From positions 1 through 42,971 of the forward strand of contig JAVBXL010000189.1 of assembly GCA_030824575.1 (NCBI GenBank): a stretch of 42,971 nucleotides of DNA. Direction: 5' to 3'. This DNA is from a bacterium. GTDB taxonomy: Bacteria; Pseudomonadota; Alphaproteobacteria; Sphingomonadales; Sphingomonadaceae. How positions within the stretch are numbered: the stretch's first letter is position 1; every line of letters starts with the position of its first letter. This document shows positions 25,813 through 33,811 of this stretch, piece after piece. The notes under the pieces are model-generated. The model was not told the DNA's origin and made no database searches. It saw nothing but the letters and a program-made list of their open reading frames with translations. The position numbers were made by a program, and so were the translations under genes.

Positions 25813-25841
25813 ATGTCATATTTACGCAATATAACTGTCAT
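25813..25841 (+). promoter_or_regulatory. PhoB-like box upstream of the type II secretion operon
   Basis: ATGTCAT (25813-25819), ACGCAAT (25824-25830) and CTGTCAT (25835-25841) are separated by four bases each, so the two strong half-sites are exactly 22 bases apart. The same alternation of strong and weak units is seen at 23511-23561. TAAGAT at 25849-25854 could be the -10. The gspC start lies about 60 bases downstream. Confidence 0.6.
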
Positions 25842-25901
25842 GCAGCAGTAAGATCAGATGCCTAGCAGGCTCCCGAATGATTGGGGGCGTGGGGCAGCAG
25901 C

Positions 25902-26759
25902 ATGCGGGTGCCATTTAGCGACAGAATGCGCGGCTTTGGACGCGGGAGGGCCACGGCCATTCCCGCGGTCGACTGGCTTGCGCTGCTAGAACGGGCGCTG
26001 CTCGTCCTGCTGACTTTGCAACTGGTGCGGCTGGTCTGGGCGGTCGTCGTGCCGGTCGGCAGCTTTGGTCCCTGGGAAGGGCGGCAGGCGCAGATCCTGT
26101 CACCCAGCGCGCGACAAGCTTTGTTCGCCAGCTTCGATCCCTTTTTTCGAACCGGCGCGCCGCAACAGGCGGGCAGCGGCGTCGTCACCTCGCTGGCGCT
26201 GACGCTCTATGGTGTGCGGGTGAACGAGGGATCGGGCTTTGGATCAGCCATCATCGCCGCGCCCGACGGGGTGCAGAACAGTTTTGCCGTGGGCGACGAA
26301 ATCATGCCAGGCGTTTTGCTGAAAGCGGTGGCGTTCGACCATGTGACGATCGACCGGGGCGGCGCGGAAGAACAGATTTTCATCGATCAATCGACTCCGG
26401 CGCCCGAAGCCGAACCCGCCCCTACCCAGGGCGCAGGCTGGCAGAGCGCCGCGCCGCCACCGCCCACCGCGCCTGGCGCAGGCCCGACCGTAGACAGCCT
26501 GAAGCGCGACATCGGCTTTGCCCCGCGGATGCAGAATGGCCGCGTCACCGGCGTCGCGGTCATGGCCAAGGGGCCGGCCTTCGCAGGCGCAGGCTTCCGC
26601 CCCGGCGACATCATCAGCCAGATCAACGGACAGCCGATCGGATCGGCCGCCGATCTCCAGGCGCTCCAGAACCAGATCGCGCCCGGTGCGCGCCTTTCCC
26701 TCACCGTCGAGCGCGGCGCCGCCGTGGCATCGGTCAACATCATAGTGCAAGGCCAATGA
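25902..26759 (+). CDS. gspC: Type II secretion protein C (PDZ type), 285 aa
   Basis: This inner-membrane component links the cytoplasmic assembly to the secretin. A short basic cytoplasmic N-terminus is followed by one membrane helix (~27-50). The HR-like domain (~75-160) contains SLALTLYGVRVNEGSGFGSAIIAAPDG and FAVGDEIMPGVLLKAV. A Pro/Ala-rich linker and a PDZ domain follow (~195-285, AFAGAGFRPGDIISQINGQPIGS). ATG 25902 is used; the upstream TTG at 25881 adds an unlikely Gly-rich tail. Its stop overlaps the gspD start by ATGA. It opens a 13-gene operon with nearly every junction overlapping. Confidence 0.9.
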   Translation: MRVPFSDRMRGFGRGRATAIPAVDWLALLERALLVLLTLQLVRLVWAVVVPVGSFGPWEGRQAQILSPSARQALFASFDPFFRTGAPQQAGSGVVTSLALTLYGVRVNEGSGFGSAIIAAPDGVQNSFAVGDEIMPGVLLKAVAFDHVTIDRGGAEEQIFIDQSTPAPEAEPAPTQGAGWQSAAPPPPTAPGAGPTVDSLKRDIGFAPRMQNGRVTGVAVMAKGPAFAGAGFRPGDIISQINGQPIGSAADLQALQNQIAPGARLSLTVERGAAVASVNIIVQGQ

Positions 26760-28960
26760 CCCGCAAACTCCTCCTTACCGCCGCTACGGCGCTCGTCCTT
26801 GCTATGCCGATCGCCGCGCCGCTGATGGCGCAGCAGACGCTCAACGTCCGCGACGCCGACATCCGCGCCTTCATTCAGGATGCGGCGCGGGTGACGGGAC
26901 GGACTTTTATCATCGACAATAGGGTGCAGGGGAAAGTGTCGGTCGTGACCGACCGGCCGCTGTCGCGGTCCGAATATTTCGAGATCGTGCTGTCCACCCT
27001 GCGCGCCAACGGCCTGGTCGCGGTCCCCGCGCCCGGCGGCGCATACCGCATCCAGCCAGCCGATGGCGCGGCGGGCCAGCCCAGCAGCGTCGGCGGCGCG
27101 GCCAATCGCAACAGCTTCGTGACGGAGGTGTTCCGCCTGCGGTCCATCGACGCGGCGAGCGCGCTTGAAACGCTGCGCCCGCTGGTCAGTAAGGAAGGCT
27201 CCGTCACCGCCAACCGTGCTGGCAATAGCGTGGTCGTGGCCGACTATGCCGACAATATCGCCCGCATCCGCCAGGTGATCGCCCGGATCGATCGGGACAC
27301 GTCCGCCACGCAGATGGTGATGCTGAAAAATGCCGGCGCGCGGGAAATTGCGACCTCGCTTCAGGCGCTGGTGGCGACCAACGGCGGTGGCGAGAATGCG
27401 GCGGCATCGGCCGCGACCGTCGTGCCGATCGACAGCAGTAACGCCGTCGCGATCCGCGGCGACGCCAGCACCGTGGCCCGGCTGGCGGCGATGGCACGCC
27501 AACTGGATCAGCAAGCGGCGAGCGGCACCGAAATCCGCGTCTATTGGCTGGAACATGCCGATGCCGAAAAATTGCTGCCCGTGTTGCAGCAACTCGTCGG
27601 CCAATCGACCAGCCAGCCGGTGACGGCATCGACGCCGTCCGCAGGCGCTGCGCCTGCCGCGCAAGCGGCTGTGCCGGTCGCGGCATCCTCCTCCTCTTCC
27701 TCCTCCAGCGGCGGCGGCATTTCGACGCGCGGCCCGGCGATCGTTACCCGTTACGAAGGCGCGAACGCGATCATCGTCGCGGCCAACAGCGACGTGCAGC
27801 GGATGCTGGGCGAAACCATCCGCCAGGTCGATACCCGGCGCGAACAGGTGCTGGTGGAAGCGATCATTGTCGAGATCAGCGATGCGGCGGCCAAGAAGCT
27901 GGGCGTGCAGTTCCTGCTCGGCAGCACGTCGACCGGCTTCGCCGCGAGCAACTACTCAAACGCTTCGCCCAATTTGTTGACCCTGGCGGGCGCCTATGGC
28001 GCGACGCAGCTGGGCACCACGACCACGACGGTTGTGGCCCCGGACGGTACGCGAACCACGACGGAGGTGCAGAATAGCGGCGATCTCGCCAGCACATTGC
28101 AGGAATCGGCGATCAGCAGCCTGACCAGCGCGACCGGCGCGATCCTGGGGCTGGGCGGCAGCATCGGCAAGAACGGCATTTTCGGCGCGATCATCAATGC
28201 GGTGAAATCCGACACGGAAAGCAATTTGCTGTCTACTCCGTCCGTCATGACGCTGGACAACCAGAAGGCGTCGATCCTGGTCGGGCAGCAGGTGCCGGTG
28301 ACGACCGGCGAGGCGCTGAGCCAGAATTTCGACAATCAGTTCCGCACCGTCCAGCGCCAGGATGTCGGCATCAAGCTGGAGGTGAAGCCGCAGATCAACA
28401 CCGGCGGCGCGATCAAGCTGTTCCTGCGCCAAGAAGTGTCGAGCGTGGCCGGGCCGGTCAGCAACTCCAGCAGTGACCTCATCATCAACAAGCGCGAGAT
28501 CGAGACGACGGTCACGGTGGACGATGGCGAGATATTGGCGCTGGGCGGCCTGCTGGACGATAATGAACGCAAGACGATCGAGCGCATCCCGCTGCTGTCC
28601 GACATTCCGGGGCTGGGCGAATTGTTCAAATCGCGCAGCAAGAGCCGGACCAAGACCAATTTGATGGTCTTCATCCGGCCGACGATCCTGCGGTCGAAGG
28701 AGGACGCGCAGCGGCTGACGCAGCAGCGCTATGGCTATGTCCGGGGGATGCAGTTGCAGCGCAATCCTGAAGTCGAACCGACGATCGACGAACTGGTGCG
28801 CGACTATATGGGCGCGACCCCGCCATTGCCGCCCCAGCCGAACGATTCGGTTGTAGCGCCGGTTGCGGGCGCACCGGTGGAGGTCATCGAACCCATCGTC
28901 CGCCAGTCAAGCGGCGTGGTGCGGCCGGTCGAGATACCGGCGAGCGGAGAGCGCAAGTGA
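26756..28960 (+). CDS. gspD: Type II secretion secretin, 734 aa
   Basis: It forms the outer-membrane channel of the secretion system. After a signal peptide (to about MAQQ, residue 24) comes the N0 domain (TLNVRDADIRAFIQDAARVTG). The N1-N3 repeats (FRLRSIDAASALETLRPL, VVADYADNIARIRQVIARID) carry a Ser/Gly-rich insert in N3 (~310-322). The secretin domain has VLVEAIIVEIS, SNLLSTPSVMTLDNQKASILVGQ, VTTGEAL, and TVDDGEILALGGLL near the gate. The C-terminal tail after ~690 is Pro-rich with no clear pilotin-binding domain, and I see no pilotin gene. It overlaps gspC (ATGA) and gspE (GTGA). Confidence 0.95.
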   Translation: MTRKLLLTAATALVLAMPIAAPLMAQQTLNVRDADIRAFIQDAARVTGRTFIIDNRVQGKVSVVTDRPLSRSEYFEIVLSTLRANGLVAVPAPGGAYRIQPADGAAGQPSSVGGAANRNSFVTEVFRLRSIDAASALETLRPLVSKEGSVTANRAGNSVVVADYADNIARIRQVIARIDRDTSATQMVMLKNAGAREIATSLQALVATNGGGENAAASAATVVPIDSSNAVAIRGDASTVARLAAMARQLDQQAASGTEIRVYWLEHADAEKLLPVLQQLVGQSTSQPVTASTPSAGAAPAAQAAVPVAASSSSSSSSGGGISTRGPAIVTRYEGANAIIVAANSDVQRMLGETIRQVDTRREQVLVEAIIVEISDAAAKKLGVQFLLGSTSTGFAASNYSNASPNLLTLAGAYGATQLGTTTTTVVAPDGTRTTTEVQNSGDLASTLQESAISSLTSATGAILGLGGSIGKNGIFGAIINAVKSDTESNLLSTPSVMTLDNQKASILVGQQVPVTTGEALSQNFDNQFRTVQRQDVGIKLEVKPQINTGGAIKLFLRQEVSSVAGPVSNSSSDLIINKREIETTVTVDDGEILALGGLLDDNERKTIERIPLLSDIPGLGELFKSRSKSRTKTNLMVFIRPTILRSKEDAQRLTQQRYGYVRGMQLQRNPEVEPTIDELVRDYMGATPPLPPQPNDSVVAPVAGAPVEVIEPIVRQSSGVVRPVEIPASGERK

Positions 28961-30501
28961 GCGAACCGAAGCAACCCGATGCCATGTTCCCGCCCGCGCC
29001 GCCGTCGCGCCCCATCGACATTCCCTATGTCTTCGCGCGCAAGCATGGCGTCGTCATGCTGCCGATCGAGGGCCAGCGGCTGACCATCGCGGTGCGCGCG
29101 GGCAGCGATCCGCGCGTTCTGCTGGAAGTGCGGCGGCATCTGGCGCGCAGTTTCGATGTCATCTTCGTCGAACCCGGCGAGTTCGACCGGCACCTGTCCA
29201 ACCATTATGCGATGGAGGGCAGCGCCGCCGCCATGGCCGGATCGCTGGAGGTCGGCGCCGACGAACTGGACATATTGGCGGCCGACATTCCGACCGCCGA
29301 CGACTTGCTCGACAGCGCGGACGATGCGCCCGCCATCCGCCTGATCAACGGCATTATCGCCGAAGCGGCACGGCAGGGCGTGTCGGATATTCATATCGAA
29401 CCCTATGAAACCGGCCTGGTCGTGCGGATGCGGATCGACGGCGTGCTGCGCGAAACGCTGCGGATGCCGCCCCATGTCGCGCCCGTGGTCGTCAGCCGCA
29501 TCAAGGTGATGGCGCGCCTGGACATTGCCGAGCGGCGCGTGCCGCAGGACGGGCGCATCGGCCTGACGCTGGGCGGCAAGCTGCTGGACGTGCGTGTTTC
29601 CACCCTACCCAGCCGGGCGGGCGAGCGGGTGGTGCTGCGTATCTTGGACAAGGAAAATGCGGGCATCACGCTGGACCTGCTGGGCATGAACGGGGTGCCC
29701 GACCGCATCTTCCGCGAAGGATTGAGCGAACCCAACGGTATCATCCTGGTGACGGGACCGACCGGTTCGGGCAAGACGACCACGCTCTATGCCGGGCTGC
29801 GTCAGCTCAATGACGGCACGCGCAATATCCTGACGGTCGAAGACCCGGTCGAATATGCGATGGAGGGTGTGGGCCAGACCCAGGTCAACGCGAAGGTGGG
29901 CCTGACCTTCGCGGCCGGCCTGCGCGCCATCCTGCGGCAAGACCCCGACGTCGTCATGGTCGGCGAAATCCGCGACCGCGAGACGGCGGAGATTGCGGTG
30001 CAGGCTTCGCTGACCGGGCATCTCGTCCTGTCCACGGTCCACACCAACGACGCGGTCGGCGCGATCACTCGAATGCGCGACATGCGGGTCGAACCCTTCC
30101 TGCTCGCCTCCACCCTGCGCGCGGTCATCGCTCAGCGGCTGGTCCGACGGCTGTGCCAGAATTGCCGCGAGCCGGTGCAGGCGGACAAGTCGGCCAGCGC
30201 GCTGCTGGGCTTCGACCCCGGCACGATCATCTATCGCGCCAAGGGCTGCGATACGTGCGGCGGCAGCGGTTACAAGGGCCGGATCGGCGTGTTCGAGGCG
30301 ATCCGGGTGGACGATACGATCCGCCGCCTCATCAACGATGGCGGCGACGAATCGCTCATCGCGCGCCATGCGTTCCTGAATGCGCCCAATCTGGGGTCGG
30401 CAGCGCGGGCGCTGGTGCGCGACGGCCAGACCACGGCGGAGGAAGCGATCCGCGTGTCGCGCCGCGACTCGGTCGAGGCGGAAACCATCGCCGATGGCTG
30501 A
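28957..30501 (+). CDS. gspE: Type II secretion ATPase, 514 aa
   Basis: This cytoplasmic hexameric ATPase powers pseudopilus assembly. The N-terminal N1E domain (~1-120) binds GspL. The Asp-box region (SDIHIEPYETGLVVRMRIDG) precedes Walker A GPTGSGKTTTLY (~267), Walker B-like DVVMVGEIRDRETAEI and the His-box LSTVHTNDA. A tetracysteine zinc site, C400-Q-N-C and C431-D-T-C, typical of GspE, follows. The start is GTG 28957, overlapping the gspD stop. The 3' end overlaps gspF by eight bases. Confidence 0.95.
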   Translation: MSEPKQPDAMFPPAPPSRPIDIPYVFARKHGVVMLPIEGQRLTIAVRAGSDPRVLLEVRRHLARSFDVIFVEPGEFDRHLSNHYAMEGSAAAMAGSLEVGADELDILAADIPTADDLLDSADDAPAIRLINGIIAEAARQGVSDIHIEPYETGLVVRMRIDGVLRETLRMPPHVAPVVVSRIKVMARLDIAERRVPQDGRIGLTLGGKLLDVRVSTLPSRAGERVVLRILDKENAGITLDLLGMNGVPDRIFREGLSEPNGIILVTGPTGSGKTTTLYAGLRQLNDGTRNILTVEDPVEYAMEGVGQTQVNAKVGLTFAAGLRAILRQDPDVVMVGEIRDRETAEIAVQASLTGHLVLSTVHTNDAVGAITRMRDMRVEPFLLASTLRAVIAQRLVRRLCQNCREPVQADKSASALLGFDPGTIIYRAKGCDTCGGSGYKGRIGVFEAIRVDDTIRRLINDGGDESLIARHAFLNAPNLGSAARALVRDGQTTAEEAIRVSRRDSVEAETIADG

Positions 30502-31711
30502 TTTCGACTATAGCGCGATCGACCCGGCAGGCCGGGCGCGCGACGGCAGGATCAAGGCTGATACGATCGAGGATGCGCGCGCCAAGCTGGACGCGCGCAA
30601 GCTGTTCATCGTGCGGATCGAGCCGGGTGCGGTGGAAAGCGCGCGCAAGCGGGCGAACCTGTCGCTGCGCAGCCCGCGCCTCAGCCCCAAGGAACTGACG
30701 CTGTTCACGCGCCAGTTGGCGACGCTGACCCAGGTCAGCCCGCTGGAGGAATCGCTGCGCACCATCGGCCGCCAGAGCGAGCAGGACCATGTCCGCGCGA
30801 TCGTAGGCAAGGTGCATGGCGGGGTGATGGAAGGACGGCGGCTGGCCGACGCGCTGGGCGCGGAGCCGAAAAGCTTCCCGCCGCTCTATCGTGCGATGAT
30901 CTCCGCCGGTGAAAGCTCCGGCAGTTTGCCCACCATCATGGAGCGCCTGTCGGACCTGATGGAGCGGCAGGCGGTGATGCGCTCGAAAGTGCTGACCGCC
31001 ATCGCCTATCCATCGGTGTTGGCGACCTTCGCTGTGTTCGTGGTCGCCGCGCTGATGATCTTCGTCGTGCCCAAGGTGGTCGAGCAGTTCGATACGGTCG
31101 GGCAGGAATTGCCGCTGCTGACGCGGATCGTGATGGCGATATCCGCTTTCCTGGCCGCCTATTGGTGGCTGTTGCTGATCCTGATGCTGCTGGGCGGTTT
31201 CGGTTTCTGGCGCGCCATGAAGAATGACGGTTTCCGCTATCGCTTCGACGCGATGATGCTGGGCTTGCCCGTGCTGGGCAAACTGATCCGTGACCTTCAC
31301 GCCGCGCGCATGGCGCGGACGCTCTCCACCATGGTCGCCAGCCGCCTGCCGCTGATGGAGGGGCTGACGCTGACGGCCAACACCGTCCACAACCGCGTGC
31401 TGCGCAAGGCATCGGACGAGATCGTCGAGGCGATCAGGGGTGGCGGCAGCCTGTCCGCCGCGCTGCGCCGAGCGGGCGTGTTTCCGCCGCTGCTCGTGTA
31501 TCTGGCGGCGAGCGGCGAGAGCGCCGGGCGGTTGGACACCATGCTGGAACGCGCCGCCGATTATCTGGAGCGCGAGTTCGACGCTTTCACCTCCACCGCG
31601 CTCGCCATGCTGGAGCCGATCATCATCATATTGATGGGCGGCATCGTCGCCGTCATCATCCTGTCCATCCTGCTGCCGATCCTGCAGCTGCAAAGCCTGA
31701 CCGGGGCTTGA
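30494..31711 (+). CDS. gspF: Type II secretion inner-membrane platform protein, 405 aa
   Basis: This polytopic membrane protein couples GspE to the pseudopilus. Two T2SSF domains are seen: LTLFTRQLATLTQVSPLEESLRTIG with a first membrane pair (~170-240), then RMARTLSTMVASRLPLMEGL with a last helix (LEPIIIILMGGIVAVIILSIL). The N-terminus MADFDYSAIDPAGRARDG is the family start, so ATG 30494 is used even though the frame is open further left. After its stop there is no overlap with gspG, the only loose junction in the operon. Confidence 0.94.
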   Translation: MADFDYSAIDPAGRARDGRIKADTIEDARAKLDARKLFIVRIEPGAVESARKRANLSLRSPRLSPKELTLFTRQLATLTQVSPLEESLRTIGRQSEQDHVRAIVGKVHGGVMEGRRLADALGAEPKSFPPLYRAMISAGESSGSLPTIMERLSDLMERQAVMRSKVLTAIAYPSVLATFAVFVVAALMIFVVPKVVEQFDTVGQELPLLTRIVMAISAFLAAYWWLLLILMLLGGFGFWRAMKNDGFRYRFDAMMLGLPVLGKLIRDLHAARMARTLSTMVASRLPLMEGLTLTANTVHNRVLRKASDEIVEAIRGGGSLSAALRRAGVFPPLLVYLAASGESAGRLDTMLERAADYLEREFDAFTSTALAMLEPIIIILMGGIVAVIILSILLPILQLQSLTGA

Positions 31712-31722
31712 AGGAGTTGAAT

Positions 31723-32247
31723 ATGTTGAAACTAACATCCGTTCGGGCTGAGCCTGTCGAAGCCCTGTCCTTCTTGGAAAGAAAAGAAAAGCCCTTCGAC
31801 AGGCTCAGGGCGAACGGAAACGAGACGTTGAGGGAGGCTGGCTTCACGCTTGTCGAACTGATGGTCGTCATCGTCATCATCGGCCTGCTGGCGACGATCG
31901 TGGCGATCAACGTCATCCCCGCGACCGACACCGCCCGCGTAGAAAAGGCGAAGGCGGACATCGCCACCATCGAACAGGCGCTGGAGCAGTATCGGCTAGA
32001 TAACCTGACCTATCCGGCCGGATCGGACGGGTTGCAGGCCTTGCTCAACCCGCCCGCCTCGCTGGCGCAGCCGCAGCGTTATCGCCGCGGTGGCTATATC
32101 AAGAAGCTGCCCGACGATCCGTGGGGCCGCGCCTATGTCTATACCGTGCCGGGCCGCAAGGGCGCGTTCGACATCAGTTCGCTGGGCGCGGACGGCCAGC
32201 CGGGCGGAGATCAAGAAAATGCGGATATCTATTCCAGCGAAATCTGA
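31723..32247 (+). CDS. gspG: Major pseudopilin with extended leader, 174 aa
   Basis: It is the main subunit of the type II pseudopilus. The prepilin site is G40|F41-T-L-V-E45, followed by the hydrophobic helix LMVVIVIIGLLATIVAINV. The C-terminal domain has DPWGRAYVY and SLGADGQPGGDQENADI, the calcium-binding loop of GspG. The leader is 40 residues long, not the usual 5-10, because a palindromic repeat lies in frame between codons 6 and 32. ATG 31723 has a strong AAGGAG six bases upstream. TTG 31828 would give the normal five-residue leader M-R-E-A-G and cannot be excluded; the repeat would then lie in the untranslated leader. Confidence 0.92.
   Translation: MLKLTSVRAEPVEALSFLERKEKPFDRLRANGNETLREAGFTLVELMVVIVIIGLLATIVAINVIPATDTARVEKAKADIATIEQALEQYRLDNLTYPAGSDGLQALLNPPASLAQPQRYRRGGYIKKLPDDPWGRAYVYTVPGRKGAFDISSLGADGQPGGDQENADIYSSEI
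31739..31817. repeat. Sphingomonad-type palindromic repeat (REP-like) in the gspG leader
   Basis: The left arm (31739-31765, CCGTTCG-GGC-TGAGCCTGTCGAAG) and the right arm (31791-31817, rc CCGTTCG-CCC-TGAGCCTGTCGAAG) form a near-perfect 27-bp inverted repeat around a 25-base A-rich centre. I recognise this as the palindrome scattered through many sphingomonad genomes, often seen in conceptual proteins as FDRLRANG. It is the only copy that I noticed in the window. Confidence 0.8.
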
Positions 32248-32296
32248 CGCGCTGAACGGATTTGCCCGTATGAAGCGCTCGACCGAGGCGGGATTT

Positions 32297-32752
32297 ATGC
32301 CCTTGAGGCATTCCGCCGAAAACGGCTTCACGCTGGTCGAGCTAATGGTCGTGCTGACGATCATCGGCTTCATTTCTGCTGCCGTGGTGCTCGCCATTCC
32401 CGATCCGCGCGGGCGCGTGATCGAGGATGCCGACCGCTTTGCCGCGCGCGTCGCCGCCGCGCGCGACGAAGCGGTCGTGACTGCCCGTCCGATGGGCCTG
32501 TGGGTGTCGGCCTCCGGCTATGGTTTCCAGCGTCGCGAAGCCGGGCAATGGGTGCCACTGGAAGACAAACCCTTCGTCACCGCCAACTGGAAGGGCGGCA
32601 CCCGCGCTCTGGTGGGCAAGGACGGCCGCCAGCAGATCGCCTTCGACGGCACCGGCCTGCCGACCGATCCCTTGACCGTTACCCTGGCGCGCGAAGGCGA
32701 GCGGGTGGCTGTGACCGTCGACATGGCGGGAAAGGTCATGGTCGGTGGGTAA
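32297..32752 (+). CDS. gspH: Minor pseudopilin GspH, 151 aa
   Basis: The prepilin motif is NG|FTLVELMVVLTIIGFISAAVVL, with the usual Glu at +5. The rest is a GspH-type beta-rich domain, with AARDEAVVTARPMGLWV and a Gly-rich end. ATG 32297 has GAGG eight bases upstream and gives a ten-residue leader. ATG 32270 and ATG 32219 are in frame and would add a second leader-like stretch, KRSTEAGF, before it. The gene follows gspG with a short gap and overlaps gspI. Confidence 0.88.
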   Translation: MPLRHSAENGFTLVELMVVLTIIGFISAAVVLAIPDPRGRVIEDADRFAARVAAARDEAVVTARPMGLWVSASGYGFQRREAGQWVPLEDKPFVTANWKGGTRALVGKDGRQQIAFDGTGLPTDPLTVTLAREGERVAVTVDMAGKVMVGG

Positions 32753-33107
32753 GCGCGAGGCCGGTTTCACCTTGTTGGAAATGCTGGTCGCGTTGGCAGT
32801 GTTCAGCCTCGCCGCGCTGGCGCTGGTGCGGTTGCAGGGCGTGACCCTGCGCACCGCGGCCGATCTGGACAGCAAGGCGCTGGGACAGATCGTCGCGCGC
32901 AACCTGATGGTCGATGTGCAGACCGATCCGATCCCGCCCTCTGTGGGTGAGGCGGATGGCGATGTCGACAATGGCGGGCGGCGCTGGCATTGGAGCCGAA
33001 CCGTCAAGCCGACCGACGACGCGCGGCTGTTGCAGGTGGACCTGACCGTCGATGGCCAGCCGGGCGCGTCGCCGGTGGTGCTGAGCTTCGTGCGGGTAGT
33101 CGAATGA
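32745..33107 (+). CDS. gspI: Minor pseudopilin GspI, 120 aa
   Basis: It has the canonical short leader MGKREAG|FTLLEMLVALAVFSLAALALV, followed by the T2SSI domain with DLDSKALGQIVARNLMVDVQ and a WHWSRTV strand. It acts in the pseudopilus tip with GspJ and GspK in studied systems. The start is GTG 32745, inside the end of gspH; its stop overlaps the gspJ ATG. Confidence 0.9.
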   Translation: MGKREAGFTLLEMLVALAVFSLAALALVRLQGVTLRTAADLDSKALGQIVARNLMVDVQTDPIPPSVGEADGDVDNGGRRWHWSRTVKPTDDARLLQVDLTVDGQPGASPVVLSFVRVVE

Positions 33108-33811
33108 TGGCCCGCTTCCACACTCCGGCCGGACAGCGCTTCACGCTTTCCGAGCGTTCCGCCCAGCAGGGCTTCACGTCTTTTGATCGTTCCGCCCAAC
33201 ACGGCTTCACCCTGATCGAACTGCTCGTCGCTCTCATGATCTTCGCCATGCTGGCGGGGGCCGGCGTGCTGCTGCTGGGCAACAGCGTGTCGGCGCAGGC
33301 GCAGATCAAGGCGCGGCTGGACGATAGCGCGGCGGTTCAGCGCGCGGGCGGGGCGCTGGCCGGGGACCTGGGACAGGCGGTGTCGCGCATTACCCGGACA
33401 GAGGCTGGTACGCTGGCCCCTGCCTTCTGGTCGCATGACGATGGCGAGAGCGCGCCTGTGATGCAGTTCGTGCGCGGCGGATGGGACAATCTGGGCGACC
33501 TGCCCCGGCCATCTTTGCAGAAGGTCGAATATTGGGTGCGGCAGGGGCGGCTGGAACGGCGGACCTATGCCCAGCTGGACGGCGCGACGGGCGACGATCC
33601 GGCCGCGCTGCTGGAAAATGTCGAGGCGGTCGTGCTGCGTTTCCGCGATGCGCAGGGCAAATGGCGGGAGGATTGGACCCCGACCCAGCCGGACCTGCTC
33701 CCCCGTGCGGTCGAAATGACGGTGACGCGCACAGGCGAGCCGCCGGTCATGCTGCGCTTCCAGGTGGCACCCGGCCCGGTGGAAAAGCTGGAGGTCGCGC
33801 CCGGTGCCTGA
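33104..33811 (+). CDS. gspJ: Minor pseudopilin GspJ with duplicated leader, 235 aa
   Basis: The prepilin cleavage site is HG34|F35-T-L-I-E39, then LLVALMIFAMLAGAGVLLL. The GspJ domain includes QRAGGALAGDLGQAVSRI and a YWVRQGRLERR strand. The leader is 34 residues long and contains a tandem 11-residue unit, F-T-x-x-E/D-R-S-A-Q-x-G, at 13-23 and 24-34. Each unit ends in a possible Gly|Phe processing site. No start codon lies downstream of the duplication, so the long leader is real if the ATG 33104 start is right. It overlaps gspI (ATGA) and gspK. Confidence 0.9.
   Translation: MMARFHTPAGQRFTLSERSAQQGFTSFDRSAQHGFTLIELLVALMIFAMLAGAGVLLLGNSVSAQAQIKARLDDSAAVQRAGGALAGDLGQAVSRITRTEAGTLAPAFWSHDDGESAPVMQFVRGGWDNLGDLPRPSLQKVEYWVRQGRLERRTYAQLDGATGDDPAALLENVEAVVLRFRDAQGKWREDWTPTQPDLLPRAVEMTVTRTGEPPVMLRFQVAPGPVEKLEVAPGA
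33140..33205 (+). repeat. Tandem 33-bp duplication in the gspJ leader
   Basis: Two adjacent 33-bp units (33140-33172 and 33173-33205) share TTCACG, GA-CGTTCCGCCCA-CA-GGC and keep the reading frame. They encode the repeated leader unit ending in Gly. Confidence 0.85.
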
